DNA of 46,250 nucleotides, taken from NCBI GenBank assembly GCA_913030605.1, contig CAJWEZ010000035.1, positions 1-46,250 of the forward strand, in the 5' to 3' direction. The stretch's first letter is position 1. Every line of letters starts with the position of its first letter. Shown here piece after piece: positions 1 through 7,640 of the stretch. Below the pieces are notes generated by a model. That model was not told the origin of the DNA. It saw only the letters and a list, made by a program, of their open reading frames with translations, and did not search any database. Source of the DNA: an uncultured Spirochaeta sp. (GTDB taxonomy: Bacteria > Spirochaetota > Spirochaetia > DSM-27196 > Alkalispirochaetaceae). The position numbers were made by a program, and so were the translations under genes.

Positions 1-299
1 TTCTGCTGGGCGCGAAACAGAGCGATGCCCTGTTCGTGACCGGCCGCGGCGGTGGCATGACGCGCCAGAACGTCTGGCACCGGATTCGCGGCTATGCCGA
101 GCAGGCCGGGGTACGCCGCGACATATCCCCACATGCGCTACGCCATGCCTTTGCCACCCATCTGCTCAACCACGGGGCGGATCTGAGGGCCGTGCAGATG
201 CTGCTCGGCCACGCCGATCTGTCCACTACCCAGATCTATACCCACGTCGCACGCGCTCGATTGCAGGCGCTGCACGCCGAACACCATCCACGAGGTTGA
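1..299 (+). CDS. xerD: Tyrosine recombinase XerD, C-terminal fragment (cut by window edge)
   Basis: This is the 3' end of a tyrosine recombinase. The frame enters from the left edge (first whole codon at position 3) and stops at a TGA at 297-299. The 98 visible residues hold the HALRH box (H-x-x-R), the histidine of LLGHADLS and the tyrosine nucleophile in TTQIYTHV. Proteins of this family work with XerC to resolve chromosome dimers at dif by cutting and rejoining DNA. XerD is favoured over XerC because a DsbC-like gene and hom follow directly, an order common around xerD in Gammaproteobacteria. The N-terminal DNA-binding domain lies outside the window. Confidence 0.88.
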   Translation, partial: LLGAKQSDALFVTGRGGGMTRQNVWHRIRGYAEQAGVRRDISPHALRHAFATHLLNHGADLRAVQMLLGHADLSTTQIYTHVARARLQALHAEHHPRG

Positions 300-302
300 A
301 TC

Positions 303-917
303 ATGCATCGAACGTCACGCACTCTGTCCGCCGGCCTGCTGGCCATCGCCACCCTGTCGATCGCTGCGCTCTCCCAGGCGGCGACTCCGGAGGCCGGCGC
401 GCTGAACGTCAACCGCCCCGAGGGGCAGGTCAACCAGACCCAGCAGGCCAATAACGCCGAGCGCGCCGAACGCCTGGCCGCCGTGCCCGAAGACCAGCGC
501 ATCGTCTTCCGCGGCAGCGAAAAGCCCCGGGCCGTCATCCAGGTCTTCACCGACGTCACCTGCCCGTATTCCCGCAAGTTCCACAAGGAAGTGCCGCGGC
601 TCAACGAGATGGGCATCGAGGTCGAGTACCTGGCCTTTCCGCGCAGCGGCCTGCAATCCGGCGGCGCGCGGCAATTCGCCCAGGTGTGGTGTGCCGCCAA
701 TCCCGCCGAGGCGCTGAGCGCGGCCAAGCGGGGCGACACGCTGAGTAATGCCCCGGATTGCGACAATCCGGTCTCGGAGCAGTATTATCTGGGGCTCGAG
801 CTGGGCGTGCAGGGCACACCCACCATCGTGCTGCCCGACGGGCGCATGGTGCCGGGTTACGTTTCCGCCGAGCGACTGGCCAACATGCTTGGCCTCGATA
901 CACGCAAGTCCGGCTGA
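303..917 (+). CDS. DsbC-like periplasmic thiol:disulfide isomerase, truncated form with CPYS motif
   Basis: A 204-residue exported thioredoxin-fold protein. Residues 1-26 form a signal peptide. The thioredoxin fold begins near residue 75 (VIQVFTDVTCPYS) and ends with the cis-proline loop VQGTPTIVLP and the VPGY stretch typical of DsbC. The structural cysteine pair of DsbC is kept (C130 and C153). Two things differ from the family: the N-terminal dimerisation domain is almost absent (DsbC is about 236 residues), and the active-site CxxC reads C87-P-Y-S90, leaving one redox cysteine. It could form mixed disulfides but not an internal one. It starts 3 nt after the xerD stop, so the two are probably one operon. 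The isomerase role is inferred from family only. Confidence 0.8.
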   Translation: MHRTSRTLSAGLLAIATLSIAALSQAATPEAGALNVNRPEGQVNQTQQANNAERAERLAAVPEDQRIVFRGSEKPRAVIQVFTDVTCPYSRKFHKEVPRLNEMGIEVEYLAFPRSGLQSGGARQFAQVWCAANPAEALSAAKRGDTLSNAPDCDNPVSEQYYLGLELGVQGTPTIVLPDGRMVPGYVSAERLANMLGLDTRKSG

Positions 918-986
918 GAGCGGAGGCGTTGGAGACAAGCGTTCGGCCGCAGGCCGGGTCGAGACCATACAGACAAGATAGGGAGC

Positions 987-2306
987 ATGACGTTGAAACC
1001 GGTGAGAGTGGGTATCTGTGGGCTGGGGACCGTCGGTAGCGGCACGTTCAATGTGCTGATGCGCAACGCCGACGAAATCGCGCGTCGCGCGGGGCGGCCG
1101 ATCGTCATCGAGCAGGTCGCCGCGCGGCGCGACAACCCCGATTGCGATACCACCGGGGTCAAGGTCACCGCCGATATCTTCGAGGTGGCGCAGAATCCCG
1201 ACGTCGACGTGCTGGTCGAACTGATCGGCGGCTACGATGTCGCCCGCGAACTGGTGCTGATGGCGATCGCCAACGGCAAGCACGTGGTCACCGCCAACAA
1301 GGCGCTTCTGGCGCACCACGGGAAGGAGCTCTTCGGATACGCCCGCGAGCGCGGACTCACCATCGGCTTCGAGGCAAGCTGCGGTGGCGGTATCCCGATC
1401 ATCCGCGCCATCACCGACGGCTTGATCGCCAACCAGATCGATGCGATCTACGGGATCGTGAACGGAACCAGCAATTTCCTGCTCACGGAGATGATCCAGA
1501 AGGGCGAGACGTACCAGCAGGCGCTGGCGGCGGCGCAGGAGTCCGGACTGGCCGAGGCCGACCCGTCCCTGGACGTGAACGGGACCGATTCGGCGCACAA
1601 GATCGCGATCATGACGGCGCTGGCGTTCGGCACCGACGTGGACTTTGACGCGATCCCCGTGGAGGGCATCGACAATCTGGACGAGCAGGACGTCGCCTTC
1701 GGGCGTGACCTCGGGTACGTGGTCAAATTGCTGGCGGTTGCCCACCGGATCGGCGACGACGTCACCGCCTGGGTGCGGCCGGCGTTCATCTCCACCGATC
1801 ATCCTCTGGCGTGGGTTGGCGGCCCCTTTAACGCGATCAGTGTCTACGGGCACGCGACGGGACACACGCTGTACTACGGTCGCGGCGCCGGCGGCTCTCC
1901 CACCGCGAGCGCCGTGGTTGCGGACGTGGTCGGCATCGGTACCGGCGTGCTGCCGGCGGTGTTCTCCTCCACCCGTTTCTGGCCGGATCGCAATACCACC
2001 GGCCCGCAGGTGGGACTCGACGGTTCGGTGAGCCGTTTCTACGTGCGCATCATGGCGCAGGACCGACCCGGCGTGCTGGCGTCGATCTCCGACATCCTGG
2101 GGCGGCATGAGATCAGTATCGCGAGCCTGCGGCAGAACGAGCAGGCACGACGGAACGAGCTCGTCCCCGTGGTCGTGACCACCCACTCCTGCCGCGAACC
2201 GGCGATCCGCGACGCGATCGCCCGGATCGACGCCCTCGATACCACCGACGGCAGCACCGTGTGCATGCCGATCGTCGAGGAGCACCCGGAGGAATTCTCC
2301 AATTGA
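987..2306 (+). CDS. hom: Homoserine dehydrogenase (probably chimeric)
   Basis: A 439-residue NAD(P)-dependent homoserine dehydrogenase, which reduces aspartate semialdehyde to homoserine on the route to threonine and methionine. Visible parts are the Rossmann loop GICGLGTVG (residues 9-17), the conserved GKHVVTANKALLA block (N104, K105), the catalytic domain and a C-terminal ACT domain from about residue 351 (FYVRIMAQDRPGVLASI), which usually gives threonine feedback control. AGGGAGC precedes the ATG. Residues up to about 105 resemble gammaproteobacterial Hom (for example EIARRAGRP and RRDNPDCDTTGV). From residue 129 the text (EASCGGGIPII, NGTSNF, DVNGTDSAHK) resembles spirochaete-type enzymes; gammaproteobacterial Hom usually reads EAAVAGG here. 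The gene may therefore join two genomes. Confidence 0.9.
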   Translation: MTLKPVRVGICGLGTVGSGTFNVLMRNADEIARRAGRPIVIEQVAARRDNPDCDTTGVKVTADIFEVAQNPDVDVLVELIGGYDVARELVLMAIANGKHVVTANKALLAHHGKELFGYARERGLTIGFEASCGGGIPIIRAITDGLIANQIDAIYGIVNGTSNFLLTEMIQKGETYQQALAAAQESGLAEADPSLDVNGTDSAHKIAIMTALAFGTDVDFDAIPVEGIDNLDEQDVAFGRDLGYVVKLLAVAHRIGDDVTAWVRPAFISTDHPLAWVGGPFNAISVYGHATGHTLYYGRGAGGSPTASAVVADVVGIGTGVLPAVFSSTRFWPDRNTTGPQVGLDGSVSRFYVRIMAQDRPGVLASISDILGRHEISIASLRQNEQARRNELVPVVVTTHSCREPAIRDAIARIDALDTTDGSTVCMPIVEEHPEEFSN

Positions 2307-2337
2307 CACTGACAGGACAGGCCTGTACGGTCTGTCC
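2303..2337 (+). promoter_or_regulatory. glgP promoter with overlapping inverted repeats
   Basis: TTGACA (2303-2308) overlaps the hom stop codon and lies exactly 17 nt before TACGGT (2326-2331), placing a start of transcription near 2338 and giving a leader of about 26 nt with an AAGGGG Shine-Dalgarno at 2350-2355. Inside the promoter sit a perfect palindrome ACAGGCCTGT (2317-2326) and the arms GGACAG (2315-2320) and CTGTCC (2332-2337), which overlap the -10 and could bind a repressor. Confidence 0.6.
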
Positions 2338-2363
2338 CAACCAGCCGCAAAGGGGTTCATAAT

Positions 2364-4907
2364 ATGAAATACATTGAATACACGGTGAATCCGCAGATTC
2401 CCCGTGCCCTCAAACCGCTCGAGGAGCTCGCCCACAATCTGTGGCTGAGCTGGAATCACGACGCCCTCACCCTCTTCACCCGCCTCGACTTCGACGCATG
2501 GATGCAGAGCCAGCAGAACCCGGTTCGCATGCTGGGCATGGTTGCCCAGGAACGGTTCGAGAAACTCGCCGAGGACGACTCGTATCTCGCGGCGCTCAAC
2601 GCTGTGGTGGACAAGTTCCGCAAGTACAAGGCCGGCAAGGACACGTGGTACCGCGGCAGCAAAAAGAACACGATCGCCTACTTCTCCATGGAGTACGGCC
2701 TGGATGTGAGTCTGCCGATCTATTCCGGTGGCCTTGGCGTCCTCTCCGGAGACCACCTCAAATCGGCCAGCGATCTCGGGCTGCCGCTGGTGGGCGTGGG
2801 ACTCCTCTATCAGCAGGGATACTTTCAGCAGTACCTCAACGCAGATGGCTTTCAGCAGGAGAGCTACCCCGAAAACGACTGGTACAACATGCCGGTGCGC
2901 AAGGTCACCGACGCGGACGGCAACGAAGTCAAAATCAGCGTCCAGCTTTCGGAGTCCCGCGTGGTTGCCCGCGTCTGGGAGGTCAAAGTCGGCAGGATCA
3001 GCCTGTATCTCCTCGATGCCAATCTCGACGAGAACAGCGAGGCCAACCGGGCGATCACCGCGACCCTCTACGGTGGCGATCGCGAAATGCGCATCAAGCA
3101 GGAGATCCTGCTGGGCATCGGCGGACTGCGGGCGCTACGGGCGATGGACATCAACCCCGCGGTGACCCACATGAACGAGGGGCATTCCGCGTTTCTGGGA
3201 ATCGAGCGGATCCGCGAGTACATGCAGCTCCACGGCCTGAACCGTCACGAAGCGATCCAGGCGATCTGGCCCACGAACATATTCACGACCCACACACCGG
3301 TCCCCGCGGGAAACGAGCGCTTCGGCATCGACCTGATGCACAAGTACTTCCACGCGATCACCGACGGGACCGGGTTCTCGTGGGATGAGTTCATCGCCCT
3401 GGGCCGGGAGAACCCCGAGGACGTTCAGGAGCCGTTCTGCATGACCGTCCTGGCGATTCGTCTCAGCGCCTACAACAACGGCGTCAGCGAACTCCACGGC
3501 GCGGTGTCGCGGGACATGTGGAAGCAGATCTGGCCGGAACTGCCGGTGTCGGAGGTCCCGATCACCCATATCACCAACGGCGTTCACACCCGGTCGTTTC
3601 TGTCCCCGGAACTCAAGGACCTTCTCGATCGCTATTTCGGGCCCCGTTTCTACGACGAGCCCACCTACATCGACATCTGGGACCGAATGAACCGCGTCTC
3701 CGACGAGGAACTGTGGCGGATCCATGAGATGCGCAAGAACCAGCTGGTCACCTTTACGCGAGATCGTCTCAAGCGACAGCTCACGCGGCGGGGCGCCAGC
3801 CAGTCCCAGGTGGTCCACGCCGACGAGGTGCTCTCACCGTACACATTTACGATCAGCTTCGCCCGGCGGTTTGCCACATACAAGCGCGCGACGCTGCTCT
3901 TCCGCGATCCGGACCGGCTCCGACGACTGCTCACCAACCCGGATCGTCCGGTCCAGATCATTTTCGCGGGAAAGGCGCATCCGCACGACATCCCCGGAAA
4001 GAACCTCATCAAGGATATTGTCCACTTCGCCAGCGACCCCGAGATTCGCAGCAAGATCGTGTTCCTCGAAAACTACGATCTGGAAATCGCCAAGTACCTG
4101 GTGAGTGGCAGCGATATCTGGCTGAACACCCCGCGGCGACCGATGGAAGCCAGCGGAACCAGCGGCATGAAAGCGGCGATCAACGGCGTTCTCAACACCT
4201 CGATTCTGGACGGCTGGTGGGCCGAGGGCTACGACCCCGAATGCGGATACGCGATCGGCGCCGGCGAGGAGTACGAGGACGAAGAGATGCAGGACGAGAT
4301 CGAGAGCAAACTGCTGTACGATCTCCTGGAACGGGAGATCATCCCGACGTACTACGAGCGTGGTCGGGATGGCCTGCCGCGGGGCTGGATCTCCAAGATG
4401 AAGGCGTCCATGGCCGATCTCGGCGGGCAGTTCTCCACGAGCCGCATGCTCACGGAGTACTCCGAGCGGTTCTACCTCCCGGCGCTGAAGAACTACGAGA
4501 AGGTCAATAAAAACGAACTGGCGCAGGCGCGGCAGCTCAACGAGTACATCCAGCGATTGCACCACGAGTGGAAGAACGTGTCGGTGTTCAAGATCGAGGG
4601 CGGCGGTGGCCGCAGTCTCAAGGTCGGGGACTCGTTCTCTGTGGAGTGTCACGTCCATCTCGGGAAAATCGATCCCGCCGAGGTGACGGTGCAGGTATAC
4701 ACCGGCCGGATCGACGCCGAAGGGGAACTGGAGGATCCGCAGACCGTGGACATGAAAGTCGCCGGTCAGGACGAGGAAGGACACATTTTCAAGGTGAAAG
4801 TCCGCTGTCGTCACGCAGGACGCCAGGGCTTTGCGGTACGGGTGCTGCCAAGCAACCCGGACCTCGTGCACCCCTTCGTACCGGGACTGGTCCGCTGGCA
4901 CCTATAG
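2364..4907 (+). CDS. glgP: Alpha-glucan (glycogen) phosphorylase
   Basis: An 847-residue GT35 phosphorylase, full length for the bacterial type. It releases glucose-1-phosphate from the ends of glycogen or maltodextrin using phosphate and pyridoxal phosphate. The PLP site EASGTSGMKAAINGVLN is intact, with the Schiff-base lysine at residue 603. SGGLGVLSGDHLKSASDLG near residues 125-145 and THMNEGHSAF are also family signatures. A C-terminal extension of about 110 residues (from about 738) looks like a beta-rich domain found in this long bacterial subtype. The start is supported by AAGGGG 8 nt upstream. The gene is monocistronic: its own promoter overlaps the hom stop and a strong terminator follows. 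Confidence 0.93.
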   Translation: MKYIEYTVNPQIPRALKPLEELAHNLWLSWNHDALTLFTRLDFDAWMQSQQNPVRMLGMVAQERFEKLAEDDSYLAALNAVVDKFRKYKAGKDTWYRGSKKNTIAYFSMEYGLDVSLPIYSGGLGVLSGDHLKSASDLGLPLVGVGLLYQQGYFQQYLNADGFQQESYPENDWYNMPVRKVTDADGNEVKISVQLSESRVVARVWEVKVGRISLYLLDANLDENSEANRAITATLYGGDREMRIKQEILLGIGGLRALRAMDINPAVTHMNEGHSAFLGIERIREYMQLHGLNRHEAIQAIWPTNIFTTHTPVPAGNERFGIDLMHKYFHAITDGTGFSWDEFIALGRENPEDVQEPFCMTVLAIRLSAYNNGVSELHGAVSRDMWKQIWPELPVSEVPITHITNGVHTRSFLSPELKDLLDRYFGPRFYDEPTYIDIWDRMNRVSDEELWRIHEMRKNQLVTFTRDRLKRQLTRRGASQSQVVHADEVLSPYTFTISFARRFATYKRATLLFRDPDRLRRLLTNPDRPVQIIFAGKAHPHDIPGKNLIKDIVHFASDPEIRSKIVFLENYDLEIAKYLVSGSDIWLNTPRRPMEASGTSGMKAAINGVLNTSILDGWWAEGYDPECGYAIGAGEEYEDEEMQDEIESKLLYDLLEREIIPTYYERGRDGLPRGWISKMKASMADLGGQFSTSRMLTEYSERFYLPALKNYEKVNKNELAQARQLNEYIQRLHHEWKNVSVFKIEGGGGRSLKVGDSFSVECHVHLGKIDPAEVTVQVYTGRIDAEGELEDPQTVDMKVAGQDEEGHIFKVKVRCRHAGRQGFAVRVLPSNPDLVHPFVPGLVRWHL

Positions 4908-4982
4908 GACACGGACTGCGTTGGCTTGACCCGGCGCGCCGGTACGGCGCGGGCCACGCTGAACATACGCCTCCCAACACAG

Positions 4983-5019
4983 CGGCCCCGGCAGCGACGA
5001 TCGCTGCCGGGGCCGTTTT
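4983..5019 (+). terminator. Rho-independent terminator after glgP
   Basis: A perfect 15-bp stem (arms 4983-4997 and 5001-5015, core GGCCCCGGCAGCGA) with a 3-nt loop is followed by TTTT at 5016-5019. It lies between the convergent glgP and DUF554 genes. No T-run exists on the other strand, so it acts mainly on glgP. Confidence 0.9.
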
Positions 5020-5023
5020 CAGG

Positions 5024-5758
5024 CTACAGTGCGAGACTCCCCAGCCAGGGATCGGCGATGACGAACAGCACAACGATCACCAGGCCGGGAAGAAAATCCG
5101 CGGTCTTGATCGTTCGCAGCTCCAGAAGGTTGAGGCCGATCATCACCACCATGGCACCGCCGACACCGGAGATTTCGCTCACCATCAGATCGCTGACAAA
5201 TGGAGCCAGCACGCCCGCCAGAAGCGTCAGGGCACCCTGGTACACCAGCACCGACAGCGCCGAAAACCCGACGCCAATCCCGTACGCCGCGGTCAGAAGG
5301 ATCGCCATGAATCCGTCCATGACCGATTTGGTGAACAGGAGTTCGTAGTCGTGTTCCACGCCCGCCCGAAACGACCCGATGATCGCCAGCGCGCCGACGC
5401 AGAAGAGGACCGAGGACACCAGAAAGCCCTGGGCGAATGAATGCGACGAGAGACTGTCCTCGCCGATGGCGGTCTCGGTACCCCGGGGCTGGAACCGCCG
5501 CTTGAGCCACTCGCCGAGCTGGTAGACACGGTCCTCGATTCCCAGCGCGGTTCCGATCAGCCCGCCGATCACCAGCGAGAGCACCAGGTACAGGAAGCGC
5601 TGCGTCTCCAGCGCCATACTGATCCCGATCAGCAGCGATACGACACCAACGCCGGAGAACACCACACTCCGGAAATGGGCACCGATCCGTCCTCCCACGA
5701 TTCGGCCGACAGTTGTCCCCAGGACCACGGCCAGCGCGTTGACGATGCTTGCAATCAT
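5024..5758 (-). CDS. DUF554 family membrane protein (YqgA-like)
   Basis: A 244-residue multi-pass membrane protein of the DUF554/YqgA family, whose function is not firmly known. It begins MIASIVNALAVVLGTTVG and has about six to seven hydrophobic segments, with a charged loop near residues 75-105 (EDRVYQLGEWLKRRFQPRG). Length and N-terminus fit the family. The ATG at 5758 was chosen over an upstream TTG because it has the family N-terminus and because a -10 box (TACAAT) ends 7 nt upstream, leaving no room for a leader. There is no Shine-Dalgarno. The gene is convergent with glgP and divergent from the lipoprotein gene, with only 54 nt between the two starts. Confidence 0.8.
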   Translation of the reverse strand: MIASIVNALAVVLGTTVGRIVGGRIGAHFRSVVFSGVGVVSLLIGISMALETQRFLYLVLSLVIGGLIGTALGIEDRVYQLGEWLKRRFQPRGTETAIGEDSLSSHSFAQGFLVSSVLFCVGALAIIGSFRAGVEHDYELLFTKSVMDGFMAILLTAAYGIGVGFSALSVLVYQGALTLLAGVLAPFVSDLMVSEISGVGGAMVVMIGLNLLELRTIKTADFLPGLVIVVLFVIADPWLGSLAL

Positions 5759-5765
5759 GGGGGCG

Positions 5766-5794
5766 ATTGTAGCCGCCTTGCAGCGCCCATGCAA
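5766..5794 (-). promoter_or_regulatory. Predicted leaderless promoter of the DUF554 gene
   Basis: On the minus strand TTGCAT (5789-5794) and TACAAT (5766-5771) are separated by exactly 17 nt. The -10 box ends 7 nt before the ATG at 5758, so transcription should start at or beside the start codon. It overlaps the divergent promoter of the lipoprotein gene. Confidence 0.6.
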
Positions 5795-5806
5795 ACGTGC
5801 TACCGT
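5778..5806 (+). promoter_or_regulatory. Predicted leaderless promoter of the lipoprotein gene
   Basis: TTGCAG (5778-5783), a 17-nt spacer and TACCGT (5801-5806) stand 6 nt before the GTG at 5813. It interleaves with the opposing DUF554 promoter, so the two can hardly be occupied by polymerase at once. Confidence 0.5.
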
Positions 5807-5812
5807 CAGGCC

Positions 5813-6283
5813 GTGAAACGATCCTACCGCATCGCAGCGATTCTCGTGGCGGGGGCGGCCCTGCTCGCGTCCTGCCAGTCGGCGCCCGAGGAAATTCCCG
5901 CCGATCTGAGTCAGATGGAGATGTTCCAGCGGGCACAGGAAGCCGCGGACCAGGACCGCTACGATCTCGCGCTGCGCTACTACGAGGCGTTCATCGATCG
6001 GTATCCGGATGACCCCGGTGCCGTGATGGAGGCGCGATACGAGATCGCGTTCATCGCCTACAAGCAGGAAGAATACGACAGCGCCACGGCGCAGTTCGAG
6101 GAGATCCTCGCTGACTACGACGCCGATACCACCGGGACGCTCCCCGCGTGGCCCCGCGTACTGTCGCAGAAGCTGGTCGAGCAGATCGACGCGATCCGGG
6201 CGGAGGATGGCCTCCTCGACACCGGAGACCAGCCGACGGCCGACGGATCATCCACCGAGCCGGACACCACCTCCAACTCGTAA
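5813..6283 (+). CDS. TPR-like outer-membrane lipoprotein
   Basis: A 156-residue predicted lipoprotein. With the GTG start at 5813 the first 21 residues (VKRSYRIAAILVAG then ALLASC) form a textbook lipoprotein signal with lipobox LASC. The middle, residues 35-115, is helical with tetratricopeptide-like spacing (RAQEAADQDRYDLALRYYE and YEIAFIAYKQEEYDSATAQF), similar to YbgF/BamD-type adaptors. The tail is acidic and low in complexity. An ATG 24 nt upstream (5789) is possible, but it lies upstream of the -10 box TACCGT. There is no Shine-Dalgarno. Partner and exact role are unknown; binding of other envelope proteins is inferred from the repeat type. Confidence 0.75.
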   Translation: MKRSYRIAAILVAGAALLASCQSAPEEIPADLSQMEMFQRAQEAADQDRYDLALRYYEAFIDRYPDDPGAVMEARYEIAFIAYKQEEYDSATAQFEEILADYDADTTGTLPAWPRVLSQKLVEQIDAIRAEDGLLDTGDQPTADGSSTEPDTTSNS

Positions 6284-6320
6284 GTCACGCCCGCCGGCCA
6301 GGGGACCCCACAGTCGGCGC

Positions 6321-6349
6321 TTGACAGCCCCCCTCGGGCGTGGTACCGG
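6321..6349 (+). promoter_or_regulatory. Predicted leaderless promoter of galK
   Basis: A perfect TTGACA (6321-6326) is followed after 17 nt by TACCGG (6344-6349), a weak -10 box, which ends 6 nt before the ATG at 6356. Spacing equals that of the other start-proximal promoters in the window. Confidence 0.45.
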
Positions 6350-6355
6350 ATACTC

Positions 6356-7582
6356 ATGCACCTGTCATTCGACGAGTTCGTGCGCCACGTTCCGGACGCG
6401 CGCCAGCGAATCCAGCACCTGACCGAGCGATTCACGGAAACCTACGGTTCTCACCCCACGGTCGTTGCCAGTGGCCCGGGACGTACCGAGATCATCGGAA
6501 ACCACACGGATCATAACCATGGGCGGGTTGTGGCCGCAGCGATCGACCAGGACGCTCTGGTGGTGGCGGGCCCCTCTCCCGACAACGACTCCCATCTGGT
6601 CTCGGCGGGGTGGGACGCCACGTTTCGCGCGCCGGGAGACGGCGGTGAGTGTTCCCACGACACCGAGCGACTCATGGCCGGTGTTGCCGCCGGGCTGCGG
6701 AACTACAACCAGGCCGCCCCGGCGTACCAGGCAGCCATGGACAGTCGCGTTACTCCGGGAAGCGGCCTCAGTTCCTCGGCGGCGCTGGAGGTGGCCCTCG
6801 CCGGGACCCACGCGGCGCTGGCGGGAACGGAGCTGGACCCCGTGGTGGCGGCACGGTCCGGGCAGTTCGCCGAAAACCATTTCATGAACAAACCGAGCGG
6901 ACTGATGGACCAGATGGCGAGCGCGATCGGCAGCGCCGTGGCGATCGATTTTGCGGACCCCGAGAGCCCGCGGTATCACCGCCTCGAGCTGGACTTTCGG
7001 GGCCACGGACAACGCCTCGTGGTGGTCAACACGGGAGGGAGCCACGCCGACCTCACGGACCAGTACGCCGCGGTTCCCCGCGAGATGCACGCGGTGGCGC
7101 AGGTCCTGGGGGTGGAAACGCTCAGCAGGACCAACAGACGGGAACTGCTCGCGCACCTCGATCGGGTACGGGAAGCCACCGGTGACCGGGCGGTGCTGCG
7201 AGCGTTCCACTTCTTCGACGAGCAGGACCGCGTATCGGCGCTGGTGGATGCGGTGGATTCACGTCTGAACGAGCGCGTGCTGCGGGCGATGAACGAGAGC
7301 GGCGTATCCAGCTGGACGTTGCTGCAGAACGTGTACGCCGAAGGCCACGTGACCGAGCAACCGGTCGCGCTGGCCCTCGAGGTCACGCGGACCTACCTGG
7401 CCGCTCGCGGGGCGCTCGGAGCCTGCCGCGTCCACGGTGGCGGGTTCGCGGGAACGATCCTGGCGGTCATTCCGGAGGAACTGGTCCCGGAGTATCACCA
7501 CGTGATGTCGCGCGGATTCGGCGACGGAAGCGTCATGGAACTGCGAATTCGACCCCGGGGGATGATGTCCGCGGACCTGTAA
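6356..7582 (+). CDS. galK: Galactokinase (GHMP family)
   Basis: A 408-residue GHMP-superfamily kinase that phosphorylates galactose at C1 for the Leloir pathway. The signature GPGRTEIIGNHTDHNHG lies near residues 39-55, the ATP loop VTPGSGLSSSAALEVAL near 130-146, and the region of the catalytic aspartate KPSGLMDQMASAIG near 180-193. The first motif differs from the classical GRVNLIGEHTDY form: the sugar-contacting Glu is Asn. This variant is recalled from a subgroup that includes spirochaetes and Firmicutes, so sugar preference is less certain than fold. No Shine-Dalgarno is visible; a TTGACA-type promoter abuts the start. No other Leloir genes lie alongside. Confidence 0.85.
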   Translation: MHLSFDEFVRHVPDARQRIQHLTERFTETYGSHPTVVASGPGRTEIIGNHTDHNHGRVVAAAIDQDALVVAGPSPDNDSHLVSAGWDATFRAPGDGGECSHDTERLMAGVAAGLRNYNQAAPAYQAAMDSRVTPGSGLSSSAALEVALAGTHAALAGTELDPVVAARSGQFAENHFMNKPSGLMDQMASAIGSAVAIDFADPESPRYHRLELDFRGHGQRLVVVNTGGSHADLTDQYAAVPREMHAVAQVLGVETLSRTNRRELLAHLDRVREATGDRAVLRAFHFFDEQDRVSALVDAVDSRLNERVLRAMNESGVSSWTLLQNVYAEGHVTEQPVALALEVTRTYLAARGALGACRVHGGGFAGTILAVIPEELVPEYHHVMSRGFGDGSVMELRIRPRGMMSADL

Positions 7583-7640
7583 CGCTCCCGGCGCCGCCAC
7601 GGCGCGGCGACAGAACCCCGTGTGTGCCGACCGGCTGCGC

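Noticed and set aside
315..2756. An 813-codon open frame on the minus strand across the dsbC-like gene, hom and the start of glgP
   Set aside because: It is antisense to three well-supported genes, has the biased composition typical of antisense frames in GC-rich DNA, and shows no recognisable domain.
7591..7605. GCGCCG/CGGCGC hairpin between galK and the DjlA-like gene as a terminator
   Set aside because: The stem is only 6 bp and no T-run follows on either strand.
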